A DNA stretch of 64,000 nt from Agromyces sp. Root81 (GTDB taxonomy: Bacteria > Actinomycetota > Actinomycetes > Actinomycetales > Microbacteriaceae), in contig NZ_LMIR01000001.1 in NCBI RefSeq assembly GCF_001429165.1, forward strand, positions 518,875 through 582,874, in the 5' to 3' direction. How positions within the stretch are numbered: the first letter of the stretch is position 1; each line of letters opens with the position of its first letter. The position numbers and the translations under genes were made by a program. Shown in pieces: positions 1-8,582 of this stretch. The notes under the pieces are model-generated. The model did no database searches and was not told the DNA's origin. It was given only the letters and a program-made list of their open reading frames with translations.

Positions 1-1
1 C

Positions 2-811
2 GCGACCGTCGCGGCGATCCGTCAGCCGATGGCACTCGCCGACCAGTTCGGCGTCATCGAGGTCGATCCAGCCAACCCCGGCCGCATCCATCGGTTCCTC
101 GAGAAGCCCACCGACCCGATCGGCCTCCCCGATTCGCCGAACGAGGTGCTCGCCTCGATGGGCAACTACGTCTTCGACGCCGATGCACTCATCGACGCCG
201 TGCTCCGCGACGGCGAGCGCACCGACTCGAGCCACGACATGGGCGGCGACATCATCCCGGCGTTCGTCGCACAGGGTGCGGCCGGCGTGTACGACCTGCA
301 GCGCAATGTCGTGCCGGGGTCCACCGACCGCGACCGGTACTACTGGCGGGACGTCGGATCCATCGACTCGTTCTTCGAGGCCCATCAGGACCTGATCTCG
401 GTGCTGCCCGTCTTCAACCTCTACAACAGGGAGTGGCCCATCTTCGGTCAGCAGCTGAACTCTCCTCCGGCGAAGTTCACGCGCGATGCCCGCGGCACGC
501 TCGGCACCGTCATCGACTCGATCGTCTCGCTCGGCTCCGTGATCTCCGGTGCGCACGTCGAACGCAGCGTCATCGGGCCGTGGGCGATCGTCGGCTCCGG
601 CGCGCACGTTGCCGACTCGATCCTCTTCGACCGGGCGCGCATCGACGCCGGCGCCACTGTGCGGCGGGCGATCCTCGACAAGGAGGTCGTCGTCGACGCG
701 GGAGCGCGCATCGGCGTCGACCGGGCCGAAGACCTCGCACGCGGTTTCATCGTGACCGACAGCGGCATCACCGTCGTGGGCAAGGGCTCACGCGTCCGGG
801 CCGCCGCGTGA
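2..811 (+). CDS. glgC: Glucose-1-phosphate adenylyltransferase, C-terminal part
   Basis: ADP-glucose pyrophosphorylase makes ADP-glucose from glucose-1-phosphate and ATP, the first committed step of glycogen synthesis in the cytosol. The reading frame is open to the left edge, so only about 269 residues of a protein usually near 410 are visible. Recognisable parts are LADQFGVIEVD close to the edge, SHDMGGDIIP and YWRDVGSIDSFFEAH in the catalytic domain, then hexapeptide-like repeats that form the C-terminal left-handed beta-helix. The stop codon overlaps the GTG start of serB by 4 bp. The true start lies outside the window. Confidence 0.93.
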   Translation, partial: ATVAAIRQPMALADQFGVIEVDPANPGRIHRFLEKPTDPIGLPDSPNEVLASMGNYVFDADALIDAVLRDGERTDSSHDMGGDIIPAFVAQGAAGVYDLQRNVVPGSTDRDRYYWRDVGSIDSFFEAHQDLISVLPVFNLYNREWPIFGQQLNSPPAKFTRDARGTLGTVIDSIVSLGSVISGAHVERSVIGPWAIVGSGAHVADSILFDRARIDAGATVRRAILDKEVVVDAGARIGVDRAEDLARGFIVTDSGITVVGKGSRVRAAA

Positions 812-1470
812 GCGCCGGCACCACCGGCCGCGCGAGCGGCCCCCTCGTCGTGCTCGACGCCGACTCGACCCTCATCCGCGAGGAGGCGATCGAGCTGCTC
901 GCCGAAGCAGCCGGCAGCCTCGAGCACGTCGCCGCGGTGACGGAACGCGCGATGCGGGGCGAGCTGGACTTCGCCGAGAGTCTGCGCGAACGCGTCGCGA
1001 CCCTCGCCGGCCTCGACGCCGACGCGCTCGCCGCGGCGCGTGAGCGCATGACGCCGACCCCGGGCGTGCAGGAGCTCATCGCCGGCGTGCACGCGGCAGG
1101 AGGGCGGGTGGGCGTCGTCTCCGGCGGCTTCCACGAACTGCTCGACCCGCTCGCCGAGCGACTCGGGCTCGACTTCTGCCGGGCGAACCGGCTCGAGGTC
1201 GTCGACGGCCGGCTCACCGGCGTGGTCGACGGACCCATCATCGATGCGGCTGCGAAGGCGACGGCGCTCGCCGAATGGGCCGAGGCCAGCGGCATCCCGC
1301 TCCATCGCACCGTCGCCGTGGGCGACGGTGCGAACGACCTGCGCATGCTCGACCGCGCGGCGCTCGGCATCGCGTTCTGCGCGAAGCCGATCGTGCGCGC
1401 ACAGGCGGATGTCGCGATCGATCGACCCGACCTGTCGCCGGTGCTCGCACTGCTCGGCCTGCGCGGGTGA
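808..1470 (+). CDS. serB: Phosphoserine phosphatase (HAD superfamily)
   Basis: Hydrolyses O-phosphoserine to serine, the last step of serine synthesis. The 220-residue protein starts at a GTG that overlaps the glgC stop (GTGA). The HAD nucleophile motif DADST is at residues 17-21 (D17 nucleophile, D19 acid/base), the motif II Ser/Thr region VVSGGF follows, and the magnesium-binding GDGANDLRML is at about 172. Length and motif spacing fit the SerB catalytic domain without the N-terminal ACT domain found in some homologues. Co-transcription with glgC is likely from the overlap. Specificity for phosphoserine is inferred from family similarity. Confidence 0.85.
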   Translation: MSAGTTGRASGPLVVLDADSTLIREEAIELLAEAAGSLEHVAAVTERAMRGELDFAESLRERVATLAGLDADALAAARERMTPTPGVQELIAGVHAAGGRVGVVSGGFHELLDPLAERLGLDFCRANRLEVVDGRLTGVVDGPIIDAAAKATALAEWAEASGIPLHRTVAVGDGANDLRMLDRAALGIAFCAKPIVRAQADVAIDRPDLSPVLALLGLRG

Positions 1471-1524
1471 CCGACGGCGTGCCGCTCGCTGGCCTTCGAC
1501 AGCGCCCCGGCGTAGCATCGCGGC

Positions 1525-2046
1525 ATGGCTGAGCCCCACGGTGGTCGCTCGGCGCACCCTGTGATCCTCGGGGTGACCCCCGGGCAGCCGCAGCACGTCG
1601 TGCTGCAGGCCGCCGTCTTCGCGAGTCGCTTCGGAACCGAGCTGGTGTGCGCGTACGTCAATCCGGCGCGGTACCCGACCGATGAGTCCGACGACGGCTC
1701 GGTCGAGAGCGCCTCGATCGATCCCGACTTCGCCGACGAGCACGAGACGGCGTTCGACGAGGCGCTGGCGGTCTCATTGCGCCACACCCTCGCCGACTCC
1801 GATGTGTCGTGGCGGCTGCTCGCACTCGCCGGCGATGTCGCAGGCGCGCTCGGACACCTCGCTGAAACGCTCGACGCCGCCATGATCGTCGTGGGGACGC
1901 ATGACCGCTCACTCGGCGGGAGCCTGCACGGGTTCTTCAGCCGCTCGGTCGGTGCACAGTTGGCGCACCGTCAGCCTCGACCGGTCGTCGTCGTTCCCGC
2001 ACCGGTGAGCGCGATACCGCGACACCGCGAGGGAACCGACTCGTGA
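1525..2046 (+). CDS. Universal stress protein (UspA family)
   Basis: A single-domain universal stress protein of 173 residues, expected to be a cytosolic ATP-binding alpha/beta dimer made under stress or starvation; no precise role can be read from sequence. The N-terminus VILGVTPGQPQHVVLQAA is a typical first strand and helix, and the C-terminal GTHDRSLGGSLHGFFSRSV stretch matches the glycine-rich nucleotide-binding loop, followed by RPVVVVP as last strand. The stop overlaps the GTG start of the first crcB by 4 bp, so it leads a three-gene unit with the fluoride channels. Linkage to fluoride export is suggestive but unproven. Confidence 0.85.
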   Translation: MAEPHGGRSAHPVILGVTPGQPQHVVLQAAVFASRFGTELVCAYVNPARYPTDESDDGSVESASIDPDFADEHETAFDEALAVSLRHTLADSDVSWRLLALAGDVAGALGHLAETLDAAMIVVGTHDRSLGGSLHGFFSRSVGAQLAHRQPRPVVVVPAPVSAIPRHREGTDS

Positions 2047-2492
2047 CGGATGCGCGGCCGCTCCACCTCAGGTGGGGAGCGATCGCCCTCGTCGTCATGG
2101 GCGGTATGGCCGGCTCGGCGGCTCGTGCCGGGCTCACCCTGGCGATCCCCACGATCGCAGAAGTGCCGATCGCCATCGCGCTCGTCAACATCGTCGGTGC
2201 ATTCGTGCTCGGCTGCCTGTATGCCGCGCTCGCGCATCGGGGCCACGACGACGTGTCGGCCGTGAATCTGCGGCTGCTCCTCGGCACCGGCTTCTGCGGC
2301 GGGTTCACGACCTACAGCGCGCTGGCCGACGACACCGTCGTGCTCGCGGTGCACGGCGCGGTCGGCGACGCGGTGCTCTACGCGCTCGGCACGGTGCTGG
2401 TCGGCGGTCTCGCGACGTGGGCGGGCATCGTCGCCGGCACCGCGCTCGGCGGCGGGCGCGAACGCACCGCCCGGGCTGGGGAGGCACGATGA
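2043..2492 (+). CDS. crcB: Fluoride efflux channel CrcB/Fluc, first copy
   Basis: A 149-residue membrane protein of the CrcB (Fluc) family, which forms fluoride-selective channels that let fluoride leave the cytoplasm. Four hydrophobic segments are visible and the family hallmark GFCGGFTTYSA lies near residue 87. It begins at a GTG overlapping the preceding stop and ends in an ATGA overlap with a second, different crcB. In Gram-positive bacteria paired crcB genes usually encode the two halves of a heterodimeric dual-topology channel. The C-terminus is a basic tail. I saw no fluoride riboswitch pattern upstream. Confidence 0.92.
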   Translation: MTDARPLHLRWGAIALVVMGGMAGSAARAGLTLAIPTIAEVPIAIALVNIVGAFVLGCLYAALAHRGHDDVSAVNLRLLLGTGFCGGFTTYSALADDTVVLAVHGAVGDAVLYALGTVLVGGLATWAGIVAGTALGGGRERTARAGEAR

Positions 2493-2866
2493 GCCTTCCC
2501 CTGTTCCTCACGATCGTCGTCGCCGGCGGTCTGGGCGCGGGCGTGCGTTTCACCGTCGACGGCCTCGTCCGATCGCGGGTTCGCACCGCGTTCCCCTGGG
2601 CGACGACGATCATCAACGTGTCGGGCTCGTTCGCGCTCGGCCTCATCACCGGAGTGTCGCTCTCGGGCCTGCTTCCGCAGGAGTTCGCGCTCGTGCTCGG
2701 CACCGGATTCCTCGGCGGCTACACGACGTTCAGCACAGCCAGTTACGAGACCGTGCAGCTCATCCGGCAGCGACGGTACGCCTCGTCGCTCGTCAGCGGC
2801 GTGCTGATGCTCGTGCTCTCCGTCGCCGCAGCCGGTCTCGGCTTCTGGCTCGGCGGCGTGTTCTGA
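2489..2866 (+). CDS. crcB: Fluoride efflux channel CrcB/Fluc, second copy
   Basis: The partner of the preceding CrcB, 125 residues with four transmembrane segments and the hallmark GTGFLGGYTTFSTAS. The two copies differ clearly in sequence, as expected for a heterodimer in which each subunit is inserted with opposite orientation. The ATG overlaps the previous stop (ATGA), so translational coupling is likely. A palindromic hairpin immediately downstream separates it from the convergent fabG. Confidence 0.92.
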   Translation: MSLPLFLTIVVAGGLGAGVRFTVDGLVRSRVRTAFPWATTIINVSGSFALGLITGVSLSGLLPQEFALVLGTGFLGGYTTFSTASYETVQLIRQRRYASSLVSGVLMLVLSVAAAGLGFWLGGVF

Positions 2867-2883
2867 CCGCTCCGGTCGATCCT

Positions 2884-2903
2884 GTCAGCCGGATCCGGCT
2901 GAC
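2884..2903. terminator. Hairpin between convergent crcB and fabG
   Basis: A perfect 20-bp palindrome (GTCAGCC-GGATCC-GGCTGAC) lies 17 bp after the crcB stop and 15 bp before the fabG stop on the other strand. There is no U-tract, which is common for hairpins between convergent actinobacterial genes. It probably ends transcription from both sides. Confidence 0.55.
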
Positions 2904-2918
2904 GGGAACGTGCGAGGG

Positions 2919-3629
2919 TTAGTGACCCATCCCGAGTCCGCCGTCGACGGGGATGACGGCGCCCGAGATGTACCCGGCTTCGTCGCCAGCGAGCCAGGCG
3001 ACGACCTTCGCGACCTCTTCGGGAGCGGCGAAGCGACCGAGCGGGATGTTCTTCTTGTACTCGGCCTGCTGGGCCTCGGGCAGTTCGTCGGTCATGTCGG
3101 TCTCGATGAAGCCCGGCGCGACGACATTGGCCGTGATGTTGCGTGCCCCGAGCTCGCGGGTGAGCGAGCGGGCCATGCCCACGAGGCCGGCCTTCGAGGC
3201 GGAGTAGTTGACCTGGCCGGCCGAGCCGTACAGCCCGACGACGCTCGAGATGAGCACGATGCGGCCGAAGCGGGCCTTCAGCATGCCCTTCGAGGCGCGC
3301 TTGACGACGCGGAACGCGCCAGTGAGGTTCGTGTCGACGACGCTCGTGAAGTCGTCTTCGCTCATGCGCAGGAGCAGCGTGTCGCGCGTGATGCCGGCGT
3401 TGGCGACGACGACCTCGACGGGGCCGAGTGCGGCCTCGACCTCGGTGAAGGCGGCGTCGACGGATGCCGCGTCGGTCACGTCGGCCCGCACGGTGAGCGA
3501 GCCCTCCGGGCCCTCCCCGGAACGGGCGGTGACGGCGACCCGGTGCCCCTGGGCGATGAACTCGCGGGCGATCGCGAAGCCGATGCCCCGGTTGCCACCG
3601 GTCACGAGAACAGTGCGGCTCGTCGTCAT
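2919..3629 (-). CDS. fabG: 3-oxoacyl-ACP reductase-type SDR
   Basis: Short-chain dehydrogenase of 236 residues, closest by eye to FabG/MabA, which reduces 3-oxoacyl-ACP with NADPH in fatty acid elongation. The cofactor-binding TGGNRGIG is at residues 10-17, NAG at about 86, the catalytic Ser in ISSVVGLYG, and the Tyr/Lys pair in YSASKAG. The C-terminus ISGAVIPVDGGLGMGH is typical of FabG. It is monocistronic and convergent with crcB. SDR function is certain; the acyl-ACP substrate is inferred from overall similarity because no other fab genes are near. Confidence 0.8.
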   Translation of the reverse strand: MTTSRTVLVTGGNRGIGFAIAREFIAQGHRVAVTARSGEGPEGSLTVRADVTDAASVDAAFTEVEAALGPVEVVVANAGITRDTLLLRMSEDDFTSVVDTNLTGAFRVVKRASKGMLKARFGRIVLISSVVGLYGSAGQVNYSASKAGLVGMARSLTRELGARNITANVVAPGFIETDMTDELPEAQQAEYKKNIPLGRFAAPEEVAKVVAWLAGDEAGYISGAVIPVDGGLGMGH

Positions 3630-3763
3630 GCGTAGTACTCCTTCTCACGTCGGGCCCGAACGGCCCGTTTCAGCATAGAGGCTCGAGCATTCGGGGCATC
3701 CGCCGACCGGATACGGACGTAGGCTTGGAGGAAGAGGAGTGCCGCAGGACCACGGCGACCACC

Positions 3764-4129
3764 ATGAAGCAGCAGCAGTCGATCACCACGCTGCCGCCCT
3801 CGCCAGAAGCGGAGCGGCGGTCGCGCATGATCAAGTACACGATCGCGATGTCGATCCGTGTGCTCTGCATCATCGGGCTGCTCTTCGCGAAGGGCTGGTG
3901 GCTCGCGGTGTTCGCCGCTGGGGCGATCTTCCTGCCGTACTTCGCAGTCGTGCTCGCGAATGTCCAGGGCTCGGGCCGGCAGCGCCCCGTGCTGCGGCCG
4001 GGCGGCCTCGTTCGCCGTACTCCCCCGCCGACGGGTGAGCCGACGGCGGAACCGTCGGACTCAGAGACCCCCGAGACAGCCGAGACGACCCCTGAGGCGA
4101 CCGACGACGGCGAACGCGGTGCCGCATGA
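3764..4129 (+). CDS. DUF3099 membrane protein
   Basis: A small protein of 121 residues of the actinobacterial DUF3099 family, function unknown. The start chosen is the ATG of MKQQQSITTLPPSP, which matches how the family begins; an upstream in-frame TTG at 3725 is less likely. Two closely spaced transmembrane segments lie at about residues 27-65 (YTIAMSIRVLCIIGLLF and a following hydrophobic stretch), followed by an acidic, Pro/Thr-rich cytoplasmic tail. It overlaps the next small gene by 4 bp, and the trio with SURF1 is a conserved arrangement in this group as far as I recall. Confidence 0.85.
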   Translation: MKQQQSITTLPPSPEAERRSRMIKYTIAMSIRVLCIIGLLFAKGWWLAVFAAGAIFLPYFAVVLANVQGSGRQRPVLRPGGLVRRTPPPTGEPTAEPSDSETPETAETTPEATDDGERGAA

Positions 4130-4368
4130 TCGGTGGATTGGGCGCGTCGCCCGACCACGGCGTCTGCTCGCGCGCGGAATGCCGTACAGCGGCGACCTGG
4201 CGCATCGACTGGCGCAACCCGCGCATCCACACGGGCGACCGCGGCAAGACCTGGCTCGCATGCGACGAGCACGTCGACTACCTGCGCGGCTTCCTGGAGG
4301 CGCGCTCGTTCCCGGTCGAGGTCGCCGCATTCGACGACACCGATACCGCAGACGGAGACTTCGAGTGA
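4126..4368 (+). CDS. Small conserved actinobacterial protein, possible zinc site
   Basis: An 80-residue soluble protein that I recognise only as a conserved small actinobacterial gene beside DUF3099 and SURF1. It has a Cys-x4-Cys pair near residues 14-19 (VCSRAEC) and a later CDEHVDYL, so a Cys/Cys/Cys/His metal site is possible. The C-terminus is strongly acidic. It is joined to both neighbours by ATGA and GTGA overlaps, so it is translated as part of the operon. No enzymatic function can be assigned. Confidence 0.75.
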   Translation: MIGGLGASPDHGVCSRAECRTAATWRIDWRNPRIHTGDRGKTWLACDEHVDYLRGFLEARSFPVEVAAFDDTDTADGDFE

Positions 4369-5201
4369 ACGAGTGGCGCTTCCTGTTGCATCGACGGTGG
4401 GCGGGCTATCTCGTGCTCGTGATCGTCTTCGCGATCGCCTGCTCGGCGCTCGGCACCTGGCAGTTCAACCGTCGCGCCGAAGCGCTCGCCGAGGTCGCCC
4501 GCATCGACGCGAACTACGATGCGCCTGCCGTGCCGGTGGCCGAGGCGCTGCCCGATCCCGCGGCGTTCGACATCGACCAGCGCTGGCAGGTGGTCGCGCT
4601 CTCCGGCGAATACCTCGCCGCCGAGGAGATCGTCGTTCGGAACCGTCCGTTCGAGGGCAGCTCCGGCTTCCAGGTGATCACGCCGTTCCGACTCGACGAC
4701 GGCACCGTGTTCATGGTCGATCGCGGCTGGATCGCGCAGAACTCCGAGGGACGACCGAGCGATGCGCCGCCGCCGCCGAGCGGCCAGGTCGCGGTCGAAG
4801 CCCGGCTGAAGGCCGGTGAGGGACGCATCGACGGCCGCACCTCGACGGGTGTCGAGTTCGCGACCATCGACCTCGAGGAGCTCTCGGAGCGCGTCGGCGA
4901 GCCGAGTTACACGGCCGCGTACGGCGTGCTCGTGCAGTCGGGCTCCGACGCCGACGAGCCGCCGCTGGCCGCAGCGCGTCCCGAGCGCGACGAGGGACCG
5001 CACCTCTCCTATGCGCTGCAGTGGTACGTCTTCGCGCTGATGGCCTTCATCGGCCTCGCGTGGGCGGCGAACCAGGAGCGGAAGGCGCTCGCCGAGACAT
5101 CCGGTTCGACGGATGCCTCGACTCGCGCCGCTCGCAAGCCGAAGCCGAAGCGGAGAGACGCCGATTCCGACCTCGAGGACGGCGTGCTCGACCGGCGGTG
5201 A
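4365..5201 (+). CDS. SURF1 family protein (cytochrome oxidase assembly)
   Basis: SURF1 proteins help assemble haem-copper cytochrome c oxidase in the membrane. This 278-residue protein starts at GTG overlapping the previous stop, giving VNEWRFLLHRRW. It has a transmembrane helix at about residues 14-36, the conserved ALGTWQ(F) after it, the extracytoplasmic domain with RNRPFEGSSGFQVITPF and DRGWIAQN, and a second helix near residue 220 (QWYVFALMAFIGLAW). The C-terminal 45 residues are a lysine-rich acidic tail specific to this lineage. Last gene of the operon that begins with DUF3099. Confidence 0.88.
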   Translation: MNEWRFLLHRRWAGYLVLVIVFAIACSALGTWQFNRRAEALAEVARIDANYDAPAVPVAEALPDPAAFDIDQRWQVVALSGEYLAAEEIVVRNRPFEGSSGFQVITPFRLDDGTVFMVDRGWIAQNSEGRPSDAPPPPSGQVAVEARLKAGEGRIDGRTSTGVEFATIDLEELSERVGEPSYTAAYGVLVQSGSDADEPPLAAARPERDEGPHLSYALQWYVFALMAFIGLAWAANQERKALAETSGSTDASTRAARKPKPKRRDADSDLEDGVLDRR

Positions 5202-5236
5202 GCGTCGGGCGCCCGTTCGGTCATCGGCGCCCGACC

Positions 5237-5629
5237 TCAGGATGGGTCGGCGACGATCTCGGCCTTGAATCCTGCGGAGTTCTCCAGCCAGCCCGCGTAG
5301 TGCGCCTCCCCGCCGGCGTGCGGGTAGCGCTCCTGATAGAGCGGTCGCCACCCGTGGGCGGGTGCGTCGGCCATGATCGCGTCGACCACTGCCGGCTCGC
5401 CGGCGCTGAACGCGAGGTGGTTCACGCCGACGCTCCGACGATCGTGCACGGGGGTCGTCAGCATCGGCGACGTCGTCAACGTGAGGTACGCACCTCCGGC
5501 GCTCCACGACTGGCCCTCGGGCCAGTCGCCGTCGAGCGCGAAGCCCACTCGTTTCAGCAGCCAGCCCCACTCGGCGCGCGCCTCCCGGAGATCCGAGATC
5601 CACAACTCGACATGATGAAAGCCCGGCAC
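5237..5629 (-). CDS. VOC (glyoxalase/bleomycin resistance) family protein
   Basis: A vicinal oxygen chelate protein of about 130 residues, with two beta-alpha-beta-beta-beta units. FHHVELWISDL is the first strand with a metal-ligand His, VNHLAFSAG the start of the second unit, and AHYAGWLENSAGFKAEIV the last strand with an acidic ligand. The family includes glyoxalases, dioxygenases and antibiotic-binding proteins, so substrate is unknown. I prefer the GTG at 5629 (VPGFHHVEL) because homologues begin there; an in-frame ATG at 5671, 3 bp after the ABC-F stop, would add 14 residues. Confidence 0.75.
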   Translation of the reverse strand: MPGFHHVELWISDLREARAEWGWLLKRVGFALDGDWPEGQSWSAGGAYLTLTTSPMLTTPVHDRRSVGVNHLAFSAGEPAVVDAIMADAPAHGWRPLYQERYPHAGGEAHYAGWLENSAGFKAEIVADPS

Positions 5630-5674
5630 GCCACGATTCTGCCAGACGGGTCCGACGTCCCCGACATGCAATGC

Positions 5675-7273
5675 CTATGCGAGCTCGATGAGCTCCTGGT
5701 ACTCGCGGCTCCAGTGGTCTTCGGTGCCGTCGGGCATGATGAGCACGCGCTCGGGGTTCAGGGCCTCGACCGCACCCGGGTCGTGCGAGACGAGCACGAC
5801 CGAGCCCTCGTAGTGCGCGAGCGCGTCGAGGATCTCGGCACGGCTCGCGGGGTCGAGGTTGTTGGTCGGCTCGTCGAGGAGCAGCACGTTCGCACCGGAG
5901 ACGACGATCATCGCGAGCGCGAGACGCGTCTTCTCGCCGCCCGAGAGCACGCCGGCCGCCTTGTGCACGTCGTCACCCGTGAAGAGGAACGATCCGAGCA
6001 CCTTGCGCGCCTCGGTCTCTGTGAGGTTCGGGGACGCGCTGACCATGTTCTGGAGCACCGAGCGCTTGACGTCGATCGTCTCGTGCTCCTGTGCGTAGTA
6101 GCCGACGCGCAGGCCGTGCCCGGCCTCGACGGCACCGGTGTCGGGCTTGTCGACTCCCGCGAGGATGCGGAGCAGCGTGGTCTTGCCCGCGCCGTTCAGG
6201 CCGATGATGACGACCTTCGAGCCGCGGTCGATCGCGAGGTCGACGGCTGTGAAGATCTCGAGCGATCCGTAGCTCTTCGAGAGATCCGACGCCGTGATCG
6301 GCGTACGGCCGCACGGAGCGGGCGTCGGGAAGCGGAGCTTCGCAACCCGGTCGACGGTGCGCACCTCATCGAGTCCGGCGAGGAGCTTCTCTGCACGGGC
6401 CACCATCTGGTGCGCCGCAGCAGCCTTCGAGGCCTTGGCGCCGAACTTCGCGGCCTGCAGTTGCAGGACTCCCGCCTTCTTCTCGGCGTTCACCCGCTCC
6501 TTCTTGCGACGCTCCTCGTCAGCGGCGCGCTGACGCTGGTAGTGCTTCCAGCCCATGTTGTAGATGTCGATCGCCGAACGGTTCGCGTCGAGGTAGAACA
6601 CTCGGTTCACGACCTCGCCGACGAGCACGACATCGTGCGAGATCACGATCACGCCGCCCCGGTAGTTCTTCAGGAACTCGCGGAGCCAGACGACGGAATC
6701 CGCGTCGAGGTGGTTCGTCGGTTCGTCGAGGATCATCGTCTCGGCGTCGGAGAAGAGGATGCGCGCGAGCTCGATGCGGCGTCGCTGACCGCCGGAGAGA
6801 GTCTTCAGCGGCTGGTCGAGGATGCGGTCGGGCAGGTTCAGGTTCGAGGCGATCGAGGCCGCCTCGGCTTCGGCGGCGTAGCCGCCGAGTGCGTTGAAGC
6901 GGTCGGTGAGGTTGCCGTACTTCTTCATGGCGCGTTCGGCGACTGCCGGGTCCGCGTCGCCCATGCTCAGGGATGCCTCGTGCATGCCGAGCGCGATCTG
7001 CCCGAGCCCGCGTGCATCGAGGATGCGGGTGCGAGCGAGCATCTCGGGGTCGCCGGAGCGCGGATCCTGCGGAAGGTAGCCGATCTCGCCGCTGCGCTCG
7101 ATTCGACCTCCGGTGGGCAGCGTCTCGCCGGCGAGGGTCTTCGTGAGGGTGGTCTTTCCGGCGCCGTTCCGGCCGACGAGGCCGATCTTGTCACCGTCGG
7201 AGACGCGGAAGTCGACGTGCTCCATCAGTACGCGCGCACCGATGCGGATCTCGAGATCATGAACGGCGAGCAC
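5675..7273 (-). CDS. ABC-F family ATPase
   Basis: A soluble protein of 532 residues with two ABC ATPase domains and no membrane part. Walker A motifs GRNGAGKTT (residues 34-42) and GLNGAGKTT (about 355), signatures LSGGQRRR and LSGGEKTR, and Walker B MILDEPTNHLD and LLLDEPTNNLD are all present. ABC-F proteins bind the ribosomal E site and regulate translation or protect against antibiotics. The linker between domains is long and lysine/alanine-rich. There is no C-terminal extension. Housekeeping translation factor is more likely than resistance, but this is inferred. Confidence 0.88.
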   Translation of the reverse strand: MLAVHDLEIRIGARVLMEHVDFRVSDGDKIGLVGRNGAGKTTLTKTLAGETLPTGGRIERSGEIGYLPQDPRSGDPEMLARTRILDARGLGQIALGMHEASLSMGDADPAVAERAMKKYGNLTDRFNALGGYAAEAEAASIASNLNLPDRILDQPLKTLSGGQRRRIELARILFSDAETMILDEPTNHLDADSVVWLREFLKNYRGGVIVISHDVVLVGEVVNRVFYLDANRSAIDIYNMGWKHYQRQRAADEERRKKERVNAEKKAGVLQLQAAKFGAKASKAAAAHQMVARAEKLLAGLDEVRTVDRVAKLRFPTPAPCGRTPITASDLSKSYGSLEIFTAVDLAIDRGSKVVIIGLNGAGKTTLLRILAGVDKPDTGAVEAGHGLRVGYYAQEHETIDVKRSVLQNMVSASPNLTETEARKVLGSFLFTGDDVHKAAGVLSGGEKTRLALAMIVVSGANVLLLDEPTNNLDPASRAEILDALAHYEGSVVLVSHDPGAVEALNPERVLIMPDGTEDHWSREYQELIELA

Positions 7274-7409
7274 GGGGGGTTCCTCCGAAACGACAGGGGT
7301 GGGATGGCGTGCCGAGCGGCACAGCCTCCCAGTCTATCCCGCCGGGCGCGGCTCCGTGGCGGCACGGCGACCGCGCACGGATGCCCCAGGCATCCGCCAG
7401 ACTCTGAGC

Positions 7410-8501
7410 ATGCCGAAACTCGCCAGCGACGCGCGCGTTCGCGCCGCCCGCCTCGAATCGCACGGGCTCGCCCGCGGCCTTCCCTCGGTCGCCGATGCAG
7501 TGCGTCGCCTCGGCGCGGTGCAGGCGCAGGACTTCGCCGCCTCGAAATGGGTGCTCGGCGCACGTGTGCACGACTCGGTCGCCGCCGACGTCGATGCGGC
7601 GATCGAGTCGCGCGAGGTGCTGCGCTCCTGGCCGATGCGGGGCACCCTCCACCTCGTGCCCGCCGAGTCGCTGCGCGACATCCTCGCGATCACCGGACCG
7701 CGCATCCTGCAGCGCGCCGCCACGACCCATCGGGAGCTCGAGCTCGACGCCGAGGTCTACTCCGCGGCACGGCGCATCGCCGAGCGCGAACTCGAGGGCG
7801 GCCGATCGCTCTCCCGCGACGAGCTGCAGGCCATGTGGCAGGCCGCGGGCATCTCCACGGCGGGTCAGCGCGGGTACCACCTCATCTGGTGGCTCGCGCA
7901 CGACGGCGTACTCTGCTGCGGCCCCGTCGAAGGCCGGGGGCAGCGCTTCGTGCTGCTCGACGAATGGTCGCCTCGAGCGGCGCCGGCCCGAGCACGTGAT
8001 GAGACACTCACGGCACTGCTCCTCGCCTACCTGACCGGACACGGGCCCGCCACCGTGCAGGACTTCGCCTGGTGGAGCGGCGTCACCCTGACCGACGCGC
8101 GTGCTGCCCTCGCCGATGCCAGCGACGCGGTGGCATCGTTCGACGATGAACGCTTCGTCGTCGCGTCGTCGAGTGGGAGCACGCCGCCGTCGCGTGCCAC
8201 CGGTCGCCACGCGCTCGCGGCGTTCGACGAGTACTACCTCGGGTATCGCGATCGCGGCCCCGTCTGCGACCGCGCCCATGCCGCTCGCATCGTGCCCGGC
8301 GGCAACGGCGTCTTCCAGCCGACGCTCGTGCACAACGGCCGGGTCGTCGGACTCTGGCGCAAGTCCGAGCGGGCGCGTGCGACCTCCGTGACGCTCGACG
8401 GATTCGACGGATCGCTCGACCCGATCGCCTTCACGCCGCGCCTGCGCGAGTGGGCACGGTTCCGGGGCCGGGAGCTCGGCGAGGTCACGACGATCGATTG
8501 A
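7410..8501 (+). CDS. Winged-helix DNA-binding protein, AlkZ/HTH_42-like
   Basis: A 363-residue protein of the HTH_42 superfamily (winged-helix DNA-binding domain-containing), the fold of the AlkZ and YcaQ DNA glycosylases that repair alkylated and cross-linked DNA. The N-terminal region carries LGAVQAQDFAASKW; a Q-x-Q motif at this place is the catalytic motif in AlkZ. Other family features are RSWPMRGTLHLVPAE and the GHGPATVQDFAWWSG stretch. The ATG at 7410 is chosen because it is the first residue of the conserved domain; it is divergent from the ABC-F gene. Glycosylase activity is inferred. Confidence 0.72.
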   Translation: MPKLASDARVRAARLESHGLARGLPSVADAVRRLGAVQAQDFAASKWVLGARVHDSVAADVDAAIESREVLRSWPMRGTLHLVPAESLRDILAITGPRILQRAATTHRELELDAEVYSAARRIAERELEGGRSLSRDELQAMWQAAGISTAGQRGYHLIWWLAHDGVLCCGPVEGRGQRFVLLDEWSPRAAPARARDETLTALLLAYLTGHGPATVQDFAWWSGVTLTDARAALADASDAVASFDDERFVVASSSGSTPPSRATGRHALAAFDEYYLGYRDRGPVCDRAHAARIVPGGNGVFQPTLVHNGRVVGLWRKSERARATSVTLDGFDGSLDPIAFTPRLREWARFRGRELGEVTTID

Positions 8502-8533
8502 GCGAGGGCGGCGGCATCCGCTGCGCGCACATG

Positions 8534-8569
8534 CGAACGGCGGCCGTGCGAGTGCACGGCCGCCGTTCG
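8534..8569. terminator. 16-bp perfect hairpin between convergent genes
   Basis: An inverted repeat with 16-bp perfect arms (CGAACGGCGGCCGTGC and its complement) and a 4-base loop GAGT sits between the AlkZ-like gene and the convergent YceI gene. Its symmetry suits a bidirectional terminator. Confidence 0.75.
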
Positions 8570-8582
8570 GAAGAGCGTCGGA

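Noticed and set aside
1480..2042. Possible fluoride riboswitch ahead of the crcB pair
   Set aside because: No pseudoknot-like conserved sequence was seen; crcB is directly coupled to the stress-protein gene.
5021..7999. A 992-residue open frame on the plus strand, antisense to the ABC-F gene
   Set aside because: It is a GC-skew shadow: the protein is Arg/Val/Glu-rich without any family pattern, while the minus strand encodes a clean ABC-F ATPase.
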